Positions 52,776 through 62,645 of a stretch of 64,000 bases of DNA are shown piece after piece. The notes beneath the pieces were generated by a model. The model did not search any database. It was not told where the DNA came from and worked only from the letters and a program-made list of their open reading frames with translations. Position numbers and translations under genes: made by a program. Origin of the DNA: Oenanthe sinensis (taxonomy: Eukaryota; Streptophyta; Magnoliopsida; Apiales; Apiaceae); NCBI GenBank assembly GCA_028671895.1, contig JAPMAC010000234.1, positions 496,001-560,000 of the forward strand, written 5' to 3'. Each line of letters begins with the position of its first letter. Position 1 is the first letter of the stretch.

Positions 52776-55700
52776 ATGGCTGGTTTTTGTGAAATTATCA
52801 AAACCAATTTTGTTGGATTTTTTAATCCAGTGAACTGCTCAGTTGAGAGGTTTAGACCGTGGATCATATTTCTAAATGAGCATTCACTAATTAGAACAAC
52901 AATCACTCTGGACACCCCGTTGCAAGTGTTAGCACGTAGGGCTTTGTACTCCACTACTAGGAATAGGAGTACTGCAGACAGAGTTCAATTCTCATTCACC
53001 ATAGGAGAACGTGAATACATGGTGACTGAAGGGGATGTGAATAGGATCTTCGGCTTTCCAACTGACAATTTTATGGATCCACCCACTGTACCAGAAATTC
53101 TAGAATTTTTCTATACCATTCTATATCAGGGTGAGATCAATTTGGTAAGATTGTCTAAAGCCAAGTTGGTAAGCGAGTGGGACTACTTCTTTGACACGCT
53201 AGCCAAAGTATTTGCACCCACTATAAAGAGTAACTTCAACAATATATCTTCTCTATTGCAAATCATAGGGTTTTCTGTGGCATTCAACCGGAGGATAAAT
53301 TTTGGAAAGTTGATTCTAAAAGAGATAATCAAGAAGATGGGGAAGTCAGAAAGCAGGGAACATAATGGACAAGTCTACTATCCGAGGTTCCTAATGTTGT
53401 TCATGAATGACATGTTGTTGGATGAAGATAAAGCCTTATTTCAGAATAATCCTGTAGAAGTATCTCCAACTTCTCGGAATAACTTGTTTGCAAGGCTCAA
53501 CAATAACACCAAGTTTGAAAATGTGCAAGTGGTAAGGACAGATTATATGGCTGAGATACTAGATTAAATTGTTAATCCGGTGCAGGATCAAGAGACAGAA
53601 CAAGTGCCAATACAAATTAGATCATCCTATGCAACTTCTACTTGAAGCTACTCAGCATGTCGAACAAGAGGCACTGGATCAACAGGTAATATCTCAATCA
53701 CTGACTTCTAGTTTCCTACCTATAAATATATCTACTGCACTTTTAGAGTTATCTGTGGCAGACTGTGATTGTGGTTTTACACTTCAGGACATTGGCCATG
53801 AACCTGAAAACACACAGGTTCAAGCATAGGCTGAGTTAGAGCCCCAAACAGTTTCTCATTCACCTACTTCACTAAGTCATTTTCGAAAGAGGAAGAAACA
53901 TGTTAGGAAAGTAAGAGATAGAAGTGTTTCTGTGAGTGAACCCGCAACTCTGTCTCCTCCAACAAAAAGATCGAGATCTGAACCTGAGACAACTGCAGAC
54001 CCGTTCTTATCCTCTCAGTGGGATATGGATTTTGAAACGACTATCCAAGATTCTCTAGATACACTTGATCAAATGGGTGATTCTATTCGCCGTACAACCA
54101 CGACATCCGATTCAGATTCTCGCGCACTGCTAGCTCTCATACTAGCAGGTCCTCCACTTGCAGAAACTCAATCACAAGAGCACACAATGATTGTTGAATA
54201 AAATATTTTTAAAGAAAACTCATCGGATGCCACATTCATAGTGGATCAAGACATTTTGGATGCAGTGCGGCATCAGTTACCCTCAGAGGTACTTAGGGGA
54301 ACCATATATTCTCAAGAGCCATTCAATACATTATCTAAGGTGGTGACCCCCTGGATTTCTTTCATCCAGTTCTCGTAAGAGAAGGTCTCGAATCCACTGG
54401 TGGATTTGAGAGGCAACCACTTCATAGAGGGAGATGGGGCTCCATTCACGGAGCAGCTACGTCAGTAGCGGAGCCACTTCAAGTCCAACTCGTTGAGGAT
54501 GCGCCTTCACCGGCATCAAAAGAACATTATGATTCTTCAAAAGCTATAATTGTATATACAAGTACAGCCTTGGATTCTGGAAAGGAGAAAAACATGAGTG
54601 AAGTGAGGCAAACACTGAGCGATACACATGCATGTAGTATTAGTTCAAATACGAGAGCAAACGAGGTAAGTGCACACACACAGTGAACTAATGTCAAAAA
54701 TGGAAACTCTTCAGAAACAAATGGAAATTGTACAGGCTGAGATTGAAAAAGGGAAAGCACAAGCAGAACTGAAGTCTGCTTCTGTAACAGAACACCTGTC
54801 AATAGTACGAAAAGATGTTGATAATGTCAAATCAAAGATTCTCCTTAAAACTCAAGATTTTGAGAAAGTGCATAGTGCAAATGCTGATGATACTAAAGAT
54901 GAGTTTTCAAACTTGAATGAAAGAATTGATGATATCGAAAGAAGCTTGACACAGAGGATCATCGAGAATGAGGACATCTCCACAAAGAGATTCAATAAAC
55001 TTGATCAAGGTATGATTCATCTGAATCAGGGTATGAAGAAGGTCTACGAGACCGTGGAAAAACTAGTCAAATCTTTACAAGATTCTAAACCTATAGATGA
55101 TCCCTCAACTAAGGGGGAGAAAGGAAAGAAAGTAGCTGAAGAGGAAGGGGCTAAAGGAAAGGATGTAGCTGAAGAGGAAGTGGCTGTTACCAAAGAGAAA
55201 GGAAAAGAAAAACTGTACTATGAGGAAGATCAATTTCAAACGTATATTCCAGAGGAACAGTACTATCCACAAGAGCAACTAATTGATGAAGAAAATGTTG
55301 AAAATCAAGGCTTCAATCCTGACTACTGCAGAGCTGAAGATGAAGCTGCCTTTGATGATGAATTCTTATTCCCGAAAGAAAAAGAGTATGATCATGCCTA
55401 TGAAGAGGCAATAAGGAAGCTGAAAGAAGACATCAAGGAAAGCCATGCCAAAACTCTAAATTTGAAAGCTCTAGTCAAGGAAAGAACCCAAGCTGAAAGA
55501 GAATCAAGCTTAGAAAAATAGAAGCTTTGGGCCTTAGCAGTGAATAAGAAGAAGCACGATATTCAAATGAAGATAGGGGCTAAATGGGATGCAGCAAGGA
55601 AAGTCTTAGACAAAATTCAGCAAGGTCCTTTTGAAGACAGACAAATGCTTTCAGTTATCAAGGGTCTTGAAGATTCAAATGATAATCTAGATAACTTTAT

Positions 55701-56373
55701 AAAGGCATTGAAGGAAAAAGTTGATTACATCACTGTCGTAGTGGATCACATTCTTGAAGACTGGCAACTACTAGTCTACACACACAGGAATGGAACAATC
55801 AGTGTATCTTTGGAATTCTTCCGAAAGAGATCATTGTCAGTAATATGGATTTTGTTGAATAAAGTCAAGAGAAGCTCAGAAGAAAATGAACTGCTCAGGG
55901 ACAGACTTAGAGACATTGCAACAGCTGCTAATCCTTAGATCTTGTATGATTCTCTTGAGGTGAGATTTTTCTTAAACCAACTGTATCAAATCATGAAGTT
56001 AGATGATGAGTCATTAAAGGGCTACACTGTGAGATACATGATTCAAGTGGAGAGGATGCTGAGATCAAAAGGATTCAGATCCCAAGCCAAGCTAGATGCT
56101 GCATAGAAAATCAGGAGCTACTATTTATCCAGAAACATCAAATCTTACATCAGGCAAATGCCAAAGATAGATTCTACGCAGCCATATGATGTACAACAAG
56201 AAATAGTAGATCCTATTGAAGAAGAAGTCATGTTTCAGCTAGCAAAGGCTGAATAGAGAAAATTGTATGGAGAGTCAACTGCAACTCAGACTAAAGCTGA
56301 AGAGGTACCCAGAACACCTGTGCACAAGAGTTCTAATCTGGAAGAAGGTGAAGTGGATACCACTGAAGACTGA
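52776..56373 (+). pseudogene. Element B: ORF-X
   Basis: The first 263 codons are open (52776-53567), from MAGFCEIIKTNF. The conserved block is clear: FSFTIGEREYMVTEGDVNRI (72-91), EWDYFFDTLAKVF (134-146), LQIIGFSVAFNRRINFG (161-177), YYPRFLMLFMND (201-212). After the stop at 53565 a Ser/Thr/Pro-rich middle (53569-54201) includes PPTKRSRSE, a possible nuclear signal. A coiled-coil region follows (54690-55520; SNLNERIDDIERSLTQRI), then a Lys/Glu-rich part with GEKGKKVAEEE, and a C-terminal helical domain (55540-56370). Stops at 53565, 53827, 54199, 55519, 55936, 56104 and 56254. Length when intact would be about 1,200 residues. No enzyme motif and no membrane segment seen. Confidence 0.8.
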
Positions 56374-56590
56374 AGTCTTAGATATGTCAAGATAAAAACA
56401 ATATTATATTTGTTCAGTGCTAGAGGAACAACTATCTTGTACTTATTTTTTATGTATGAATATGGAAAATTGGTAAATATAAAACCAGAACTTTTATTTA
56501 TTATTTACAAGTTCTTACATGTCGTATTTACTTTCTTAGTTGATTAGTTGAGTTATCCTCTAGGAATTTGTGTGTTAAATGTTTAACAAC
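56374..56590 (+). other. 3' untranslated interval of element B
   Basis: AT-rich sequence between ORF-X and the polypurine tract; no further feature seen. Confidence 0.5.
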
Positions 56591-56604
56591 AAATAGGGGG
56601 AGAT
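56591..56604 (+). other. Polypurine tract of element B
   Basis: AAATAGGGGGAGAT precedes the 3' LTR. Confidence 0.85.
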
Positions 56605-57930
56605 TAAAAGGCATATGACTAGGCCTATTTGTAATAATTAGATGACAACTCAACTCAATCTAGAAACAGTGGTAAATAATAGATATCAAACAGGAATCAA
56701 GACAGTCAACTAATCACAAGGGATCTAAGTATCAAAAATATTTTGATGGGATTGCTACTCAACACTGAAGAAGTTCATTAATATGTTCAAGCGTCAGTGG
56801 AAAATAAAGTAGTAGTGGTATCAAAAGAGTTCAGAAGATATAAAAGATTTCATTTTGATTACTATAGAAAGATTCTAGAAGAAGAACAAAGACAACGAAG
56901 CAGAAGAATGACAGAAGGCCTCAACTTAAATTATTAATAAATGGAGAATATTTATTAGTATGACACAAATGAACTAGACAGTACATTTGTGTGTCAACTA
57001 AAATAATTTTTATTCTTTATTTAGCTGAAGTGGTTTCAAGAACAGAAGATAAAGAAAAGACGGGAAGATTTTAAAACTGACTGCAAATTAAACAGATCAC
57101 TATAGTATTTTTAATTCTACAATCAAAGCAAGTTAATTATTTAATTTATTTAATTAAATTAATTCAAGTTGAATTTGATTTAATTTATAAATTATTTAAT
57201 TAATTTATGTAGATTTAATTTATTATAAAAGAAATAACTTAATATGACTTATATATATATATATTTCGAATGACTTAAGATAAGTCATACCGAATGACTT
57301 AAATTAAGTCACATCGATATATATATTTATCTATATTATATAAGTCATACCGAGATTTATTTATGATTAAGTCATACCAAATTTATTCTTTTTAATATAA
57401 GTCATTCTGATTTATATTAATTAAGGAAAATTTGAATATGACTTAGAATAAGTCATACCGAAAATTCAGTGAGTCATACCGAATTAATAAGTCATGCCCA
57501 CTCTTTTTCTAAGTCATACAAGTGTTAAATTTGTTAAATTAAGTCATTATGATAAAGGTCATGCTAAGCCTTTTTCAATCTCTATAAATATGAAGTCAGG
57601 GCTTTACTATTCACGATCGTTCAAACATTCAAATTCCGAAATTTTTATGCATTGTAATATTCACAGATTTCTGTGCTTAGTTTGGAATATAATCGTTAAA
57701 CCCGAACAATTCATATCGAAATCGTTCCAGAACATATAATCAATTATATTCACTTTGATCATATTAATTTTGTAATACTTTTCAAGTTAAAATTTATATC
57801 TTATACTTGAACCGTATTTCTTCTTAATTAATATTTCGTGATTAATTAAAATAATATTTTACAATCCGAAATTCCGTGAGAAATTCTGATTTAGTATTCA
57901 ACCCCCCTTCTACTATATCAGGGACCAACA
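56605..57930 (+). repeat. 3' LTR of element B (1,326 bp)
   Basis: Begins TAAAAGGCATATG, where the 5' copy has TGAAAGG, so the terminal TG is mutated to TA. Ends CAGGGACCAACA. The AAGTCATACCGA cluster lies at 57239-57545 and the TATA box TATAAATA at 57583-57590. The end keeps the TTCAACCCCCCTTCTAC stretch lost from the 5' copy. Confidence 0.9.
57239..57545. repeat. AAGTCATACCGA motif cluster in the 3' LTR of B
   Basis: Same layout as in the 5' LTR, with some copies eroded independently (AAGTCACATCGA near 57307, AAGTCATACCAA near 57370). Confidence 0.85.
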
Positions 57931-60743
57931 ATCACTTTCTTCATGCATCTCATTTGATTCATTCTCAAATTGCACTGTTTCATGATTTACTTCATCAAAC
58001 AAGCCTTGAATCTTTTTATCATCAAATACATCATGTACAAATTCCATAACAATATTTACTCTGAGATTATAGACTCTATAGTCTATGCTTGATAGTGCAT
58101 ATCCAACAAATATAGCTTCATCAGCCTTGGACTCAAATTTTCCTAGATTTTTACCTTGATTGCTCAAGACATAGCGTTTGCAACCTAAGACATGAAGAAA
58201 CCCCAACTTAGGCTTTTTGTCTTTCTTGATCAATTGATATGGAGGTTTTCCTTGTGCTTGATTCACTATGGAGATATTTTGTCTATATCATGCTGCATTA
58301 ATGGCCTCAGCCCAGAAATATGTTGGTAATTTTGCATCTTTCAACATTGTTCTAGCAGCTTCAATCAGTGTCCTATTTTTCCTTTCAACAACCCCATTTA
58401 GTTGAGGAGTTCTTAGTGTAGAAAAAGTATGTATGATTCCTTTAGCTTCACAAAACTCCTTCAATGTGGAATTCTTGAATTTTGTTCCATCATCACTTCT
58501 TATTTTCTTTACATCCAAATCAAGACTCTTTTCAACTTCTCTGATGTGTTTGATGATGCGCTCACTTGCTTAATCTTTTGAATGTAAGAAATAGGTCAAT
58601 GAACATCTAGAAAAGTCATCCACAATGACTAAGACATACTTTTTCTTTGCTATGGACATGATGTTTACAGGATCAAACTAATCCATGTGTAATAACTCAA
58701 GTAGTTTCTCAATAGATGATTCCAATTTTGACTTGAATGATGCCTTTCTTTGTTTGCCTTTTTGACAAGCATCACATAGTCTATCTTTGACAAATTGCAT
58801 CTGTGGTAATCCTCTCACTTGATTTTTATTGACCAATTGGTTCATGACTTTGAAATTTAAGTGAGATAATTTTATGTGCCACAACCAACTTTCATTTCTA
58901 CTTGCATTTGAAAGAAGACAATTCATTGAATCTACATTTGTTGAGTTGAAGTCAGCTATGTACACATTTCCTTTTCTGTTCCCAGTCATACTAGGCTCCC
59001 ATTTTTCATATTGGAAATTATGCATGCTTCAGTTGTGAAATAAACTTTATTTCCATTGTCACATATTTAACTGATGCCTAACAAATTGTGTCTTAAGCCA
59101 TCAACTAGTGCAACAGGTTCAATGATGACATTCTCTATTGAAATCAAATCATACCCCATGGTGTAACCCTTGCTGTCATATCCAAAAGTCACTCCAGGGC
59201 TAGCTCTCTCCTCAAACTTTGTGAGCAGGGATTTATCTTTAGTCTTGTGCCTTGAATACCCACTGTCCAAGTACCAAAGAGTTATTCTTCTTCCTCGCAC
59301 ACATCCAAAAACAATCAAATTGATTTTGGTACCCAAGTTGCCTTGGATCCTTTCTTATTAGTTTCTACCTTAGGTTTGGTTTCTAACTTTTTTCCCTTTG
59401 ATTTAGGTGGTTTTAGTTCCACTTCAACTTTGGGTGTTGGTTTCCTCGCCTCAGGATTCTTAGTACCAGTGCTTGGATCATTCATGCTTGGAGGATTAGA
59501 AAAATTTGATGCATGAATATTTGAGTTCATATTCCAAGGCATAGCAGGCATATTCAAGTTAGTAAATGCAAGATATGGATTAAACATATAAGGCATGAAT
59601 AGCATGATGAACAACTAATTATGGAAAAACAAAATTTACAAACAAGTTTGGTATGACAGGCATGATAGATTTGCAATGCACAAATAGATGATTTTTACTA
59701 CTACCCTTTAACACATGTTTCTCTGGGAGCATACATGTCAGGTGTGTAGTTATTGTTCTTGTGTATATCTACTTTACTATTTTTGTTCTTTTTCTTTTTC
59801 TCACTAGGCTTACAGGCTTTAACTTTTCTAATTTATCCTTTAATTGATTCTAATACAAATGCCCTATATATGCCTTCTCAACTTGATTTTGTGGTTTAAC
59901 TACCTTCAATCACAAATTTCTCAAAAGTGTCAGATAGCATGGTGAAAGAATTTATTCCATGAATGTCATTCAGCTTTTTGCTGGCTTTACTGGACATGTT
60001 CCATTTGTCAATGATTCTTAGTTCTTCTTCTAACTGTTCCTTCAAAGTTTCTATCTTATTTTTATACCCAACCAGTTCCTCTCTAGCATCTCTATTTTCT
60101 ACCTTGAGTCTGTCCAATTGGATTAGCTCACTCTCTAAGTGTATGTTTCTTTCAGTTAGAGAATCTATAGTGTTTTTTAGTCTAGTGTTTTCTTTGTTCA
60201 AGGACTTAAGAGTGACATGTAAATTATACAACTCATTGGTCATTACAGTAACAATAGTATTTCATTCATCTTTAGATAACTCAAATAGATTAGCAGAAAT
60301 TACCTGATTGCTAGAAGAACTAGCTTATTGGTCATCATGAGTGGACATAAGTGCAAGATTTATGAATTCGTCATCCTCAGAATCATCCTCATTAGCTCAG
60401 TCCTTTTCTTGTATTACAAATTAAAGTAATTTTTCTTGTAGTCAATACCATCATTGAACTTTAATTTCTTTTTCATTTTTAGCTTTCTCCATTCAATTGA
60501 AAAGTGACCAACCAATCCACAGTTGAAATATTTGAACTGAGTTCTGTCAACAGGGTTCTTGTTTTGTTGACTCTCTTTCCTGAACTAGGATCCATGCATT
60601 TACATTGGATTTCTTTTGAATTTGAGCTTTGAAAAGTTCCTTGATAGAAAAGATAGATGTTCATCTATTTCATCAATGTCTTCCTTGGTGTACATCATCC
60701 TCAACTAAATCTTTTCTTTTGTTAGTTAAAGATTCATCATACC
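57931..60743 (-). pseudogene. Element C: gag end, protease and integrase (pol piece 1)
   Basis: On the minus strand from 60743: end of a gag with zinc-knuckle remnant (YFNCGLVGHFSIEW, near 60515; first and last Cys replaced), a coiled-coil segment (LKSLNKENTRLKNTIDSL, 60243-59896), a Lys/Pro linker (59614-59315), protease LDSGYSRHKT with intact Asp (near 59265), the pre-integrase zinc region LWHIKLSHLNF...CDAC (58900-58780), integrase SDDGTKF (58500) and NGVVERKNRTL (58400) with Glu intact, and FVGYALSSIDYRVYN (58090). It ends at the B insertion (ATCAC duplication, 57931). Stops at 58678, 58288 and elsewhere. The gag N-terminus and 5' LTR lie beyond the right edge insertions. Confidence 0.85.
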
Positions 60744-60895
60744 TGTACCCCTTGATATTGTAGAAGGGGGGTTGAATACAATATCTGAATTTAATCGCAG
60801 AATTATAGATTTAACAATTTTACTTTAATTTCTTAAAAAATATTGATTATAATGAAATACTGTTCAAGTATAAGATATGATTTTAACTTGAAAAT
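60744..60895 (-). repeat. LTR fragment of another SIRE-like element (H), cut by element G
   Basis: The plus strand reads TGTACCCCTTGATATTGTAG then AAGGGGGGTTGAATAC, matching the reversed end of the B LTR (GATATAGTAGAAGGGGGGTT), and further on GTTCAAGTATAAGATAT also matches. It is therefore the 3' end of a minus-strand LTR related to B. It interrupts the gag of C on its left and is interrupted by G at 60896. Confidence 0.7.
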
Positions 60896-61461
60896 TGATG
60901 TGGGTAAAAAAGCCCTAAGGAAATAATAAATATAGCATTTATTATTCCATTTATTAGACTTGGTGTGGTCTAAAGGCTTGGGCCCTTGAAACGAACTAGG
61001 AAACTAAATCCTAGGATCAACTAGATTTGTAAATTCAGCCCACAAGCTTGTTGAAGCCATAGGCCAAGTAAGCCTCTATTATTAATTAATAATAGGATTT
61101 AGATTAGAAGCCTGTTGAAGGCCCTAATCCTAGAAGGATCTAGAAACTCAAACGTAGGAAGAGTCCCACGATGACTCTCATTCCTAAGAGGTTTAGACAA
61201 CCTTGTCACTAGGGAACTTGGCTACCAAGTCTCCTAATTCTAATCTAATTCCAAGGCTCTCGTGCGCCTATATAAAGGGCTTAACCCCTCAATATTAGAA
61301 CTACATTTATTGGCTTGATTCTCACACCCATTGAGATACGTAGGCAGCTAACGAGGACCTGAGGAAGTCACGAAACGTTAGTGCAACCATAGAAGCTCGA
61401 AGCTCTCTCACACCTTAACATTAATTACATATTAAATACATCTTGTTTTTAATCCGTAACA
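60896..61461 (+). repeat. 5' LTR of element G (566 bp)
   Basis: Starts TGATGTGGGTAAAAAAG and ends TTTTTAATCCGTAACA. It parallels the F LTR (AGCATTTATTATT, CTTGAAACGAACTAGG, GGCGCACGAG-like) but is about 100 bp shorter and clearly diverged. Confidence 0.88.
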
Positions 61462-61481
61462 TTTGGCGTCATATGTGGGAA
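61462..61481 (+). other. Primer-binding site of element G
   Basis: TTTGGCGTCATATGTGGGAA, the F site with several substitutions. Confidence 0.7.
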
Positions 61482-61494
61482 TCGAATAACAACC

Positions 61495-62645
61495 ATGGCA
61501 AGAACACGAAGAACTGCGAGCACCATCGAAGGAGAGACCCCTAACACCACTATTGATGTCAATAATCCCCCCGCTATGACTCATGAGCAAGGAATTATTG
61601 TTCCTACCACCTCCGTTGAGGACCCTGAAGCAAGTATTCGGCGTGCCGGACCCCTAAGCATCGTTGTTCATCCTTCCAACCCTGACGTGTCTATCCATGC
61701 TTCGGTTCCTTGACTCCAGGTAATTCATCTCCTTTGTACAACTTTTATTGCTCCTCCTAGTTTGCATGTCTCGTCTACCATAACACCCGACCCTCGTTAC
61801 GGGCTCCCAAGAAACTACAAGACTCCATACGAGCAAGGGTTGTTGCCCCACTATACCTCACAACGAAGAAGTCGGGACTTCTCTCGACCTTACTCTACTG
61901 ACGATGAGGAGTTGTCTGATGAAGATATAAACCCATGGAGGAGGCGACCCGATAAGGGGCCCTTTGAAGGGAGGAGTACCCAGCCCCGAGGGCCTCAAGA
62001 TAATGACTCTCTGAACCTTCAAGACAGGATACGCGCTCATGAACCCGAAGCCCAGCGACTGAGGAATGACCTGGAGATAGCATTAGCAAGACGACATCGC
62101 CTCAGAATTGAAGGTGCTGGGGGGTCGATAAGAAACACACCTGTGATATATTTGGACGAAACCCCAACTAGGAGGTAGAAAAGGACGAGTCATATTAGGA
62201 CTGACCCCCAAGACTTGTTACCACTTGGAGATCCTGATGATCCTACTCCCCCTTTTACCGAGAATATCATGAATGAGAAGATATCAAGGTTGTTTAAGAT
62301 GCCAACAATTAGGGCCTATGATGGAACGGGAGATCCCTTAAATCATGTTCTCAAATAAACTGTTGTTACAGCCTATAAACGATGCCATCATGTGTAGGGC
62401 GTTCCCCCAATCCTTGAGTGGTATGGCTCAGCGGTGGTTCAGTCGTCTACCACCAAACTCTGTTGGGTAATTCAAAGATCTGAGCAAGGCTTTCATTGGA
62501 AAATTCATTAATAGCAAGACTCATGAGAAGAGCTCAGCCTCACTAATGAACATGCAACAGGGGAAGAATGAGTCCTTGAGGGATTATATGAACAGGTTCA
62601 TAAAGGAAGCCTTGAATGTCCCTAATTTAGACCAGAAAGTACCTA
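61495..62645 (+). pseudogene. Element G: gag
   Basis: ATG 61495, reading MARTRRTASTIEGE. A TGA at 61711 interrupts the frame, which continues (61714 on) through GLLPHYTSQ, a second stop (62176) and DPQDLLPLGDPDDPTPP into the capsid domain (FKMPTIRAYDGTGDP; GMAQRWFSRLPPNS near 62425; SLRDYMNRFIKEALNV near 62575), with frameshifts. At about 62642 it jumps into RT sequence; the knuckle and protease are deleted. The first residues resemble the H3 tail. Confidence 0.82.

Larger units (their letters stand above)
44717..57930 (+). mobile_element. Element B: SIRE-like copia with gag, pol and ORF-X
   Basis: LTRs 44717-46473 and 56605-57930, target duplication ATCAC (44712-44716 and 57931-57935) within the integrase C-terminus/linker region of element C. 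Interior: primer site, gag, pol, spacer with motif cluster, ORF-X and polypurine tract. It is the most complete SIRE-like copy here, but gag, protease, RT and ORF-X all carry stops. Confidence 0.92.
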
